64,000 bases of DNA, from contig NC_020126.1 of NCBI RefSeq assembly GCF_000331735.1, forward strand, positions 6,466,501 to 6,530,500. Direction: 5' to 3'. This document shows positions 36,453-46,317 of the stretch, piece by piece; within the stretch, counting starts at the first letter, position 1, and each line of letters begins with the position of its first letter. This DNA is from Myxococcus stipitatus DSM 14675 (lineage in GTDB: Bacteria; Myxococcota; Myxococcia; Myxococcales; Myxococcaceae). The notes below the pieces were generated by a model. It worked only from the letters and a program-made list of their open reading frames with translations, had not been told where the DNA came from and made no database searches. The position numbers and the translations under genes are program-made.

Positions 36453-37670
36453 TTACGGCGCAGTGGGAGGGGGCGGAGGCGGGGGGACGAGGTGCAGTTG
36501 GAAGTTCCCCGCACTGAAACCACTGGGGGCACTCTTCCAGAAGCTGGACGTGTACATCTGCTTCACATGCTCGGTCGCGAGCTTGTTCAAGTCAGCCGGG
36601 TTGGAAACCTCCCATTCGCCCGTGTTCGCATCCATGAAGCGACAGGTGGTGTCTGTCTTGTGCATTCCCACCACGTGGCCAGAGTCGTCCCCATCCGCAC
36701 TGCTGCCATTCTTCGGCGTCAGGCCGAGGCGATAGTAGCCATTGGCGAGTGTCGTCGACGCCAGGAAATCGCCGAGATCGCTGGCGGCCCCCATCTGGAC
36801 CAGCGTTCCTCGTCCCAGCCGGTCATGCACATCTTGTTGCTGCTGGTGAAGCCGCTCTGCGTTCTTGTAGGAGGCATCGAGCTGGGTCTCGAGCGCCTGC
36901 GCCTCCGGCGAACCAGCCCCTTTCTCACTGATCACCTTCTTCTGCGCCGCCCCCAGAGCCTTGAAGTTCGCGACCTCTGTCCGGACCTCGGCCGCAAGCG
37001 TATGAATCTGCCTGAGCGCCTCTGCTTCGCTTTGCTGGCCGATGATGAGATTACCGAACTTGTGCTCCACCAATTGGGAGAAGTTCTCCACCGCCGTGGA
37101 CTGGTTCGACGTGGCCTGGTTCATCCGAATCCACTCGGAGGTCATGACGCTGCAAACCCCTTGAGAGCCTTGTGAGAAGGCCGCCTGGACCTCTGGATTG
37201 GCCATGATGGGGTTCTGGCCCTGGTCGATGTAGTGGAGCACCTTCGCGTCAGGGACCTTCTTGTTGATGGAGTCGCAGACCTCCTTGATGAAAGGCCTCG
37301 GGTCGACGTGGGTCTGGTGGGTGAGGGTCCGGTCAATCTCATCCACCCCCTGGAGGAACTTCGCCATGTCCACGCTGTTGCGCCGCTGGGGGACGGAGGG
37401 CTTCTGCCCTGCCTTGTTCAACGCGAGGGTGGGATGCTCCAAGGTGGACGCCAACTGGGGCTTGCCCGATTGAGCAGCAGGGTCCTTCTTGTCGGTGAAC
37501 CCATCCTTCTTCGCGGGCGTCGTCGTCGCGGTCCCCTGCGCTTCCTGGGTCTTCACGACCGGCTGACTCTTCTCCACCTCTGCCGCCTGCGTCGACGTGG
37601 ATTGCGACGTCTGCGTCGTTCGAGAGGGAGTGAAGACAGGCGGCTTGCTACCAACGTTCGTCGGGGCCAT
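36453..37670 (-). CDS. Putative YopT-type (C58-like) cysteine protease
   Basis: 405-residue protein with no signal peptide. The first 95 residues are a disordered Thr/Gln/Lys/Pro-rich leader. The rest has the ordered triad pattern of clan CA C58 proteases (YopT/AvrPphB): Cys173 in GVCSVMTSEWIRM, His332 in GHVVGMHK, and Asp347 in FMDANTGEWEV, each in a family-like context. Between Cys and His lies a helical insertion (about 205-290). The end is a run of eight prolines. C58 enzymes cleave small GTPases or kinases inside host cells; here a secreted toxin or effector is conceivable, but the match is by motif only. No immunity gene or secretion apparatus is adjacent. Confidence 0.6.
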   Translation of the reverse strand: MAPTNVGSKPPVFTPSRTTQTSQSTSTQAAEVEKSQPVVKTQEAQGTATTTPAKKDGFTDKKDPAAQSGKPQLASTLEHPTLALNKAGQKPSVPQRRNSVDMAKFLQGVDEIDRTLTHQTHVDPRPFIKEVCDSINKKVPDAKVLHYIDQGQNPIMANPEVQAAFSQGSQGVCSVMTSEWIRMNQATSNQSTAVENFSQLVEHKFGNLIIGQQSEAEALRQIHTLAAEVRTEVANFKALGAAQKKVISEKGAGSPEAQALETQLDASYKNAERLHQQQQDVHDRLGRGTLVQMGAASDLGDFLASTTLANGYYRLGLTPKNGSSADGDDSGHVVGMHKTDTTCRFMDANTGEWEVSNPADLNKLATEHVKQMYTSSFWKSAPSGFSAGNFQLHLVPPPPPPPTAP

Positions 37671-37787
37671 GGGTCCTCTGGCGTACGGGATTGGAGATGG
37701 ACGGAGCAGCGCGAAGCATAGGGGGCGCCCATCACCGCGCCAACACGAAGCGGCACGCTCGCCACGGCCGGCGCATTGGCTCGAGCA

Positions 37788-38681
37788 CTATGTCCGGAAG
37801 CCCCTCTCCCCACCGGGCCTGGTGTCATCCACCACCGCACCCATTCGATTCTCGACAGCTTCCAAGAACGTGAGGATGGCGCGGACACACGTCTCCGGGT
37901 CCTCCAGCGGAAACAGGTGGCCACCCGGCAGCTCGCTGAACTCGGTCCCCGGCATGACTCGCCGGGCCTTCGCGAACGCGGACGGCAGCAGTGTCTCCGT
38001 GGCCTGCCCTCGCACGATGAGCGACGGCACGCGGACGGCGCGCAGTGAGCGCCACACATCCTTCGCATACGTCTCGAAGACCCGGGCCTCCCACTCACGG
38101 GGAATCGTCAGGCGCAAGCCCCCCTCCGGCGCCTCCGTCAGTCCATACCGGAGGTAGTCCTCGAAGCACTCCGCATCGAAGACCTTGAACAGCGGCTTCT
38201 TGCGGTAGCTGAGCGCCGCCTCCTCGCGGGAGCCCCAGTGCGCACGCCGCCTGCGCGCCAGGCTCGCGGGAGGGACACGGCCGAGCTGCCCCAGCAATCG
38301 CAGGACATCGATGGCCAGCTTGCGCCCTCCCGAGAACAACACCGGGTCCAACGCCACCACGGCCCGGAACAACCCCGGCTCCTTCACCGAGGCCAGCAGC
38401 GTCGCCACACCGCCCATGCTGTGGCCCACGCCGAGAACCCCCTCCAGCTTCGCCGCGCGCAAAGCCTGAATCAGGTCCTCCGCCATGTCGTCCCACGTCC
38501 GCATCGAGCGAGGGTCCGAGCCCGGCACCAGACACCGGCTGTGCACCGTCACGACGCGGTAGCGCGACTTCAGGCGCTCGATGAGCTTTCGATACACGCC
38601 CGGGGGAAAGCCATTGGCGTGCGCCAGGTGCAGCACCGGACCGGTGCCGCCCCACTCTTCCAGGTGAAGGGCCTTGCTCAT
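37788..38681 (-). CDS. Alpha/beta hydrolase
   Basis: 297-residue alpha/beta-hydrolase-fold enzyme. The nucleophile elbow is GHSMGG (Ser88), the oxyanion region is HANGFPPGVY, and the catalytic His lies in GGHLFPLEDP near the C-terminus. The cap region (about 120-190) is basic and helical. The sequence resembles esterases of the pimeloyl-CoA/haloalkane-like group; the substrate is unknown. The ATG at 38681 is preceded by GGGAGGGGCG. It lies 56 bp downstream of the MnmC-like gene on the same strand and may be part of the tgt operon. Confidence 0.85.
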   Translation of the reverse strand: MSKALHLEEWGGTGPVLHLAHANGFPPGVYRKLIERLKSRYRVVTVHSRCLVPGSDPRSMRTWDDMAEDLIQALRAAKLEGVLGVGHSMGGVATLLASVKEPGLFRAVVALDPVLFSGGRKLAIDVLRLLGQLGRVPPASLARRRRAHWGSREEAALSYRKKPLFKVFDAECFEDYLRYGLTEAPEGGLRLTIPREWEARVFETYAKDVWRSLRAVRVPSLIVRGQATETLLPSAFAKARRVMPGTEFSELPGGHLFPLEDPETCVRAILTFLEAVENRMGAVVDDTRPGGERGFRT

Positions 38682-38737
38682 CGCCCCTCCCGGATAGCGC
38701 GAAGCGCCCCCGCTGTCTGCCTCGACGAAGGACGGGC

Positions 38738-40830
<2,093 letters not shown>

Positions 40831-40960
40831 TCAAGAGCCCGCCATTCCAGGCATTTTTCGTGTACCTCCAGGCGTTTGCTCAGGTCACCGCGCGACAGAG
40901 GGGAGGCGAATCCACGCTTCCTTGGCCGCTCCGCGTCAATTCCGCTACAACGCCCCCGCC

Positions 40961-42559
40961 ATGTTCAACGTCATCAACGTCTCCAAGGCCTACGGGCCCA
41001 AGAAGCTCTTCGAGGAGGTCAACGTCGCCTTCTCCCCGGGCCGCCGCTACGGCCTGACCGGCCCCAACGGGGCGGGCAAGTCCACGTTCATGAAGATCCT
41101 CGCCGGAGACGAGGAAGCCGACATGGGCAGCATCATCCGCCCGCGCAAGCTGGGCATCCTCCGCCAGGACCACTTCCGCTACGAGGAGACCCGCGTCCTC
41201 GACGTGGTGCTCATGGGCAACAAGCCCCTGTGGGAGGCCATGTCGGAGAAGAACCAGCTGCTCGCCAAGTCCGACATCACCGAGGAGGACGGCAACCGCC
41301 TGGGTGAGCTGGAGGGTGTCATCGCGGAGGAGGACGGCTACTCCGCGGAGAGCGACGCGGCCACGCTGCTCGCGGGTCTGGGCATCGAGGAGCCCTTCCA
41401 CGAAGGGCCCATGCGCCAGCTCACCGGCGGCTTGAAGCTGCGCGTGCTGCTCGCCCAGGCCCTGTTCGGCAAGCCCGAGGGATTGCTCCTCGACGAGCCC
41501 ACGAACAACCTCGATATCGACTCCATCCGCTGGCTGGAGAACTTCCTCCACGAGTTCGAGGGCGTGCTCGTCACCATCAGCCACGACCGGCACTTCCTCA
41601 ACTCCATCTGCACGCACATCGCGGACATCGACTACGAGGCCATCATCCAGTACACGGGTGGCTACGACGACATGGTCCGGCAGAAGGCCCAGCTGCGCAC
41701 CCGCGTCGAGTCCGAGACGGCGGAGAAGAAGAAGAAGATCGCCCAGCTCCAGGACTTCGTCGCCCGCTTCAGCGCCGGCACGCGCGCCTCCCAGGTGCAG
41801 AGCCGCATCAAGCAGATCGAGAAGCTCAAGTCGGACGACCTCAAGCGCTCCAACATCGCGCGCCCGTTCATCCGCTTCGACCAGAAGGTCGTCAGCGGCC
41901 GGCAGACGCTCATGGTGGAGGGCATCAGCAAGTCCTTCGACGGTGAGAAGGTCATCCGCCCCTTCAACGCGCTGGTGTGCAAGGGCGAGCGGATCTGCGT
42001 CATCGGCCGCAACGGCGTGGGCAAGTCCACCCTGGTGCGCATGATTGCCAACCAGCTGGAGTCCGACACCGGCAAGATTGTCTGGGGCCACCAGGCCACC
42101 GTCGGCTACCTGCCGCAGGACCACCACGGCGCCGTGCGCAAGGGCACCACCTGCTTCGGGTGGCTGCGCGACCTGCACGACAAGCTCACGAACGAGGAGA
42201 TCTCCGGCGTGCTCGGCCGGATGCTCTTCTCCGGCGAGGAGCGCATGAAGAACACGGACACCCTCTCCGGTGGTGAGACGGTGCGCCTGCTGCTCTCCAA
42301 GCTGATGATCATGCAGGACAACGTCCTCGTGCTCGACGAGCCCACCAACCACCTGGACCTCGAGTCCATCTCCGCGCTCGCCGAGGGCCTCCAGAAGTTC
42401 GAGGGCACGGTCATCGTCGTGACGCACGACCAGGAGCTCATCTCCGAGGTCGCCACCCGCATCTGGTCGCTCCAGGCGGGCAAGGAGGTCCTCGACTTCA
42501 ACGGCCCGTACTCCGAATTCCGCGAGAAGCACGCGGACATCGTGACGAACCGCCGCTGA
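40961..42559 (+). CDS. ybiT: ABC-F family ATPase, YbiT type
   Basis: 532-residue soluble ABC-F protein with two ATP-binding cassettes and no membrane part. First cassette: Walker A GPNGAGKS, Walker B LLLDEPTNNLD, and a His switch ISHDRHF. The linker holds a Lys-rich helix (TAEKKKKIAQL). Second cassette: Walker A GRNGVGKS, signature LSGGE, and Walker B LVLDEPTNHLD. The first signature is degenerate (LTGGL). The layout and many stretches follow E. coli YbiT closely. ABC-F proteins act at the ribosomal E site in translation; resistance to a drug cannot be claimed. It is divergent from tgt. Confidence 0.92.
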   Translation: MFNVINVSKAYGPKKLFEEVNVAFSPGRRYGLTGPNGAGKSTFMKILAGDEEADMGSIIRPRKLGILRQDHFRYEETRVLDVVLMGNKPLWEAMSEKNQLLAKSDITEEDGNRLGELEGVIAEEDGYSAESDAATLLAGLGIEEPFHEGPMRQLTGGLKLRVLLAQALFGKPEGLLLDEPTNNLDIDSIRWLENFLHEFEGVLVTISHDRHFLNSICTHIADIDYEAIIQYTGGYDDMVRQKAQLRTRVESETAEKKKKIAQLQDFVARFSAGTRASQVQSRIKQIEKLKSDDLKRSNIARPFIRFDQKVVSGRQTLMVEGISKSFDGEKVIRPFNALVCKGERICVIGRNGVGKSTLVRMIANQLESDTGKIVWGHQATVGYLPQDHHGAVRKGTTCFGWLRDLHDKLTNEEISGVLGRMLFSGEERMKNTDTLSGGETVRLLLSKLMIMQDNVLVLDEPTNHLDLESISALAEGLQKFEGTVIVVTHDQELISEVATRIWSLQAGKEVLDFNGPYSEFREKHADIVTNRR

Positions 42560-42642
42560 AGCCGTGCCGCACCTTGCCGGGAGCGTGGCCCCCCACCTCC
42601 CGGCGCTTGGTCCGTCTGGAGGGGCCTGCTAGACGCAGCGCC

Positions 42643-43659
42643 ATGGCCGACGTCCCTTCCCCCCCGAAGACACCCCTGACGGGCCTCACCGAGCAGCAGC
42701 AGGCCCAGAGCATCCTCCGCGAGATGGAGGAGCACCGCACCGCGCTCACGGGCCACTGCTACCGGATGCTGGGCTCCGTCTCCGAAGCGGAAGATGCCGT
42801 GCAGGAGACCTTCATCCGGGCCCTGAAGCATCAGGACCAGTTCGAGGGCCGATCCTCCCTGCGCACCTGGCTGTACCGCATCGGCACCCGCGTCTGCATC
42901 GACCTCCTGGGCGAGCGCAACCGCCGGGCCCGGCCCATGGAGCTGCACCCGCCCTTCGAGCTGGACGCGCCGCTGGGAGAGAAGCCCGCGGCCGAGTGGG
43001 TGGAGCCCGTGCCGGACGCGCTCGTGCTGCCGTCGAACGCGACGCCCGCGGAGCTGGTGATGATGCGGCAGAGCATCCGGCTGGCCTTCGTCGCCGCGCT
43101 CCAGCACCTGCCTCCGCGCCAGCGCGCGGTGTTGATTCTCACCGAGGTGGTGGAGTGGTCCGCCGTCGAGGTCGCCGCGGCGCTCGACATGACGGTCGCC
43201 GCCGTCAACAGCGCGCTGCAGCGGGCCCGGGCCACGCTGGCCACGCGGGACTTGAGCGCGCCGCGCGGCCCGCTGACGGAGGATGAGACGTCCCTGGTGC
43301 AGAAGTACGTCGACGCGTTCGAGCGCTACGACATGGACGCGCTCAGCGCGCTCCTGCACCACGACGTCACCATGTCCATGCCGCCGCTGGAGCTGTGGCT
43401 GCGGGGTCCGGAGAAGGTCTGCGCCTGGATGCTGGGACGAGGCGCCGGGTGCAAAGGCTCCCGCCACATCGCCACCCTGGCGTGCGGCGCTCCCGCCTTC
43501 GCCCAGTACAAGCCCGGGGGGCCCAACGGCACCTACACGCCCTGGTCCCTCACCGTGCTGGAAATCGAGGACGGCCGCATCGTCGCGCTCAACTACTTCC
43601 TGGACGTGATGACGCTGTTCCCTCGCTTCGGCCTGCCCCTGGAGCTGCCGGCGCTCTGA
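42643..43659 (+). CDS. ECF sigma factor with C-terminal SnoaL/NTF2-like domain
   Basis: 338-residue sigma-70-family factor. Region 2 is at about 35-105 (CYRMLGSVSEAEDAVQETFIRAL, WLYRIGTRVCIDLL). Region 4 is at about 150-210 (LQHLPPRQRAVLILTEVVEWS, an HTH with VAAALDMTVAAVNSALQRAR). The last 120 residues form a SnoaL/NTF2-like domain (YVDAFERYDMDALSALLHHDV), as in SigJ/ECF41-type factors, where it controls sigma activity without a classical anti-sigma factor. No anti-sigma gene is adjacent. Start at 42643 follows the family N-terminus. Confidence 0.88.
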   Translation: MADVPSPPKTPLTGLTEQQQAQSILREMEEHRTALTGHCYRMLGSVSEAEDAVQETFIRALKHQDQFEGRSSLRTWLYRIGTRVCIDLLGERNRRARPMELHPPFELDAPLGEKPAAEWVEPVPDALVLPSNATPAELVMMRQSIRLAFVAALQHLPPRQRAVLILTEVVEWSAVEVAAALDMTVAAVNSALQRARATLATRDLSAPRGPLTEDETSLVQKYVDAFERYDMDALSALLHHDVTMSMPPLELWLRGPEKVCAWMLGRGAGCKGSRHIATLACGAPAFAQYKPGGPNGTYTPWSLTVLEIEDGRIVALNYFLDVMTLFPRFGLPLELPAL

Positions 43660-43698
43660 CGAAGCACCGCCCGCCTCCCCGGCGGCCTGGAAACCGGT

Positions 43699-43719
43699 GC
43701 CCGGACTTTTTTTCCGGGC
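43699..43719. repeat. Hairpin with T-rich loop
   Basis: Perfect 7-bp inverted repeat GCCCGGA / TCCGGGC enclosing CTTTTTT, 39 bp after the sigma-factor stop and 65 bp before the VOC gene. The T-run is in the loop, not after the stem, so it is not a classical terminator. Confidence 0.45.
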
Positions 43720-43784
43720 GACCGATGATTTTCGGGCCGCCGGCCGGTCCATGCCTGTGAAACCACCTGATGTTGGAGGCACAC

Positions 43785-44201
43785 ATGGCTACGACGAACT
43801 TCCGCAAGGTCTTCATCAACCTCCCCGTGAAGGACCTGAAGCGCACCAACGCGTTCTTCACGCAGCTGGGCTTCACCTTCGACGCCCGCTTCTGTGACGA
43901 CAACGCGACGTGCATGGTCCTCAGCCCGGAGGCCTTCGTCATGCTGCTCTCCGAGTCGCGCTTCAAGGACTTCACCAAGAAGCAGATCTGCGACACGGGC
44001 AAGTCGACGGAGGGCATCTTCGCGCTGTCCGCGTCCAGCCGGGAAGACGTCAACCAGCTGGTGAAGAAGGCGGTGGAGGCGGGCGGCTCGTACGCGGCGG
44101 ACCCGGTGGACCACGGCTTCATGTACGGCTGGAGCTTCTTCGACTTGGATGGCCACCACTGGGAGGTCGTCTACATGGACATGAACGCGCTGCCCCAGTG
44201 A
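43785..44201 (+). CDS. VOC (glyoxalase/bleomycin-resistance) superfamily protein
   Basis: 138-residue protein with two beta-alpha-beta-beta-beta modules typical of the vicinal-oxygen-chelate superfamily. The N-terminal strand is FINLPVKDLKRTNAFFTQLGF and the C-terminal module ends FFDLDGHHWEVVYMD, in which His and Glu are usual metal ligands. Members include glyoxalase I, extradiol dioxygenases and drug-binding proteins; no specific activity can be named. The ATG at 43785 is preceded by TTGGAGGC. It is convergent with the Rrf2 gene (21 bp). Confidence 0.85.
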   Translation: MATTNFRKVFINLPVKDLKRTNAFFTQLGFTFDARFCDDNATCMVLSPEAFVMLLSESRFKDFTKKQICDTGKSTEGIFALSASSREDVNQLVKKAVEAGGSYAADPVDHGFMYGWSFFDLDGHHWEVVYMDMNALPQ

Positions 44202-44222
44202 CGCGCGTGCGCCCCGGAGACT

Positions 44223-44684
44223 TCAGCCCTTCGGGTCCTCCGGAGGGCTGAGCGACTGGAAGAGCGCGGTGAGGTCCGAGGACATCTGCGCGACGGTGGT
44301 GCGCTCCAGGCTCTCCTTGAGCGCCGCCTCCGCGCGGCCGAAGACGCCTTCCAGGTATTGGGCCACGCACGGCCCGATGTCGCAGTCCGGGGCGGGCCCG
44401 ACGGGGTGGCGGCCGAAGATTTCGCTGCCCTCCTCCACCGCCTCGTAGATATCCCGCAGGGTGATTTCGTCGCTGCGCTTGGCCAGCGTCACGCCGCCGC
44501 GAGCCCCCCGCTTCGTCTCCACCAGCCCCGCCCGCGCCAGGTCTCCCAAGAGCCTGCGCACCACCACGGGATTCGTCTGGATGCTGCGCGCCATGGCCTC
44601 GGACGTGAGCGGGCCCGCGTCGCTGCACGCGCACTTCGAGAGCATCGCGACGATGTGGGCCGCCATGGTGAATCGGCTGTTCAC
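44223..44684 (-). CDS. Rrf2-family transcriptional regulator
   Basis: 153-residue Rrf2-type regulator, a winged-helix DNA-binding protein. The HTH is in TSEAMARSIQTNPVVVRRLLGDLARAGLV and the wing in RGARGGVTLAK. Four cysteines occur (CAC near residue 18, CDIGPC near 103), but their spacing does not match the usual Fe-S cluster pattern of IscR/NsrR (C-x5-C-x5-C), so it is more like the YwnA branch. The GTG at 44684 is chosen because GGAGGG lies 5-7 bp upstream and the protein then starts at the HTH domain. Its target is unknown. Confidence 0.85.
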   Translation of the reverse strand: MNSRFTMAAHIVAMLSKCACSDAGPLTSEAMARSIQTNPVVVRRLLGDLARAGLVETKRGARGGVTLAKRSDEITLRDIYEAVEEGSEIFGRHPVGPAPDCDIGPCVAQYLEGVFGRAEAALKESLERTTVAQMSSDLTALFQSLSPPEDPKG

Positions 44685-45178
44685 GCGCCCTCCAGGCTCG
44701 AGATGGAAACCACGGAGGTTACCTATCGCCCACCCTCGCGGCATGCAACCGGGCGAACCCCGTCATTCCGGTTGCTTGCCTGCCCGTGGGTGGGTGCGGA
44801 AGGCCCTGGGGGTCCCTGCCAGCCCCCTTTAGGGGAGTGACGGGTACCTACATGGGCACAAGGGTCAGCGCGTGCCCCTCATTCCAGGACGAGCAGTGGA
44901 GGCCTGGAGCAAGCGTTTCTCCGCCCTACCCAAATCCAAAGTCAAGAGACTCGACGCACGCCTTCTGCTTGTTTGCAGGAGCAGCCTAGAAATCAGCAGG
45001 ACGGGAAGCCCCCCTCGACATTGACATGCGGCATCCATCACCATCGATTGTCGCGGCCCTTGGCTGGTGATGCGTTGACACCAGTCATGACAGGCAGACA
45101 CGAAAACACCGCATCAGAACAGGAAGTCCATCCGGAACGCCCACCACCAAGAACATCTGGCCCCGCTGGAGGAGCGCG
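44685..45178. other. 494-bp gene-free region with falling GC
   Basis: No convincing coding sequence is seen between the Rrf2 start and the low-GC orphan gene. The GC falls in the last 300 bp toward the level of the following gene. The right end holds a GGAGGAGCG ribosome-binding site just before the ATG at 45179. No tRNA, IS end or clear sigma-70 promoter was found. Confidence 0.6.
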
Positions 45179-46138
45179 ATGAAACCGAACCTGATTCTCA
45201 TTCAGTGCCTGGAAGAAGACCCCAAATCCAAGAGTTCCATCGAGACAATCGAAATGGCAAAACTCATTCAAGAAAAGGAGAGAGCGCGCATCGACAGGAA
45301 CGGCAACAGGCGAAATAGCGTCACCATTCTCGACTTCAGCGATTTCGCCAGCCTGACTTGGACAAAACAACGAGACACACTCCAAGAACGTCTCAACAAA
45401 CAAGACCTCGCCGACTGCAAAATCGCCTTTGCAGGCCACAGCTCGTTCCTGAAAAAAGACTACACCTCAAATCCCGACAACACTATCAATGAGAAATTCG
45501 CAATCCCATTCACCGACAGGGAAATCGGAAAATACAAACTCGAAACGATTGCACAGTTCATAGGCGTCTGCATCATCTTGCGATGTCGCCGGTTCTTCTT
45601 CTTCTGTTGCGAATCAGCCGCAACAAGCGAGTCCTACAACAGGCTTTCTCCCACCCCCGAGAACAGGCGCCACAGCGAGAGCTTCTACCCATCCATCATC
45701 ACCGTCACCAGAGGAGACAGAGAGCAACAAGAGAATGACGCACTCAGTGTCAGCAAAAGCAGCCTTCAATATATCGCAAATCTCATCATGGGAGCCCCTC
45801 GCCCGGGAAGCGCGTCATCCATCAAGGACTTTGAAGGCCTCGTCAAGGCAGTAAACGAAAAGGTGAATGCCACACGCTTTTCCGAAGATGCGCGCGAGCG
45901 CATTCTCCTCCGTGGATTCAACAACGTTGGCTTTGTCACCAAGGACCACTATGGACGGTACAGCTTTCCGCAGAACCTGCTTGAGGAGTACAAGAAGATC
46001 ACCGACGCCCCTCCCAAGGCGAAACAGTCGAAGGGCGCCATGACTCTCGCGAGATTCTTTGAGGTGAACATCAGAGACAAACAGAACATCCACACCACGT
46101 CATATGACATCACTCCCCCCTCCGATAGTTACGAGTGA
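45179..46138 (+). CDS. Low-GC orphan protein with His/Cys motif resembling clan CD peptidases
   Basis: 319-residue protein unlike its neighbours in base composition: hand counts give 47-48% GC in 45241-45300 and 45421-45480, with AAA, ATA and AGA codons otherwise rare here. I recognise no family. It has a beta strand (LILIQCL) at the N-terminus, a hydrophobic strand leading to His87 (KIAFAGHSS), then a helix and a strand leading to Cys143-Cys144 (FFFFCCESA). A His after a small-residue turn and a Cys after a hydrophobic strand is the layout of caspase/CHAT-like clan CD proteases; this is only a motif-level guess. The C-terminal third is hydrophilic. It appears to be acquired DNA. Confidence 0.6.
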   Translation: MKPNLILIQCLEEDPKSKSSIETIEMAKLIQEKERARIDRNGNRRNSVTILDFSDFASLTWTKQRDTLQERLNKQDLADCKIAFAGHSSFLKKDYTSNPDNTINEKFAIPFTDREIGKYKLETIAQFIGVCIILRCRRFFFFCCESAATSESYNRLSPTPENRRHSESFYPSIITVTRGDREQQENDALSVSKSSLQYIANLIMGAPRPGSASSIKDFEGLVKAVNEKVNATRFSEDARERILLRGFNNVGFVTKDHYGRYSFPQNLLEEYKKITDAPPKAKQSKGAMTLARFFEVNIRDKQNIHTTSYDITPPSDSYE

Positions 46139-46204
46139 CTCCCGGGCGCGGAGAAATCCTCTCGCCTGCTTGTCAAATTGAGCTGTCGCCCAAACCAGCA
46201 ACTC

Positions 46205-46226
46205 CGTCCGGGTGAATATCCGGACG
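46205..46226. repeat. Inverted repeat downstream of the low-GC gene
   Basis: Perfect 7-bp inverted repeat CGTCCGG / CCGGACG around GTGAATAT, 66 bp after the orphan gene's stop and before the convergent lipoprotein stop at 46318. It may terminate transcription or mark the right edge of the inserted patch; there is no T-run. Confidence 0.4.
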
Positions 46227-46317
46227 TGAGTCGGGACCTTCTCGATCATCTTCATCGCGAGTCCTGTCGAGCGCCCCACGACTTGCTGACAAAGACACCG
46301 CGTGGGAGAACTTGGAA

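Noticed and set aside
40860-41057. Possible leader peptide before the ABC-F gene, in an overlapping frame
   Set aside because: ABC-F resistance genes can have leaders, but this frame runs on into the gene and has no stall motif or ribosome-binding site.
44786-44989. Short frame of 67 codons in the gene-free region
   Set aside because: No ribosome-binding site, signal peptide or recognisable composition; probably chance.
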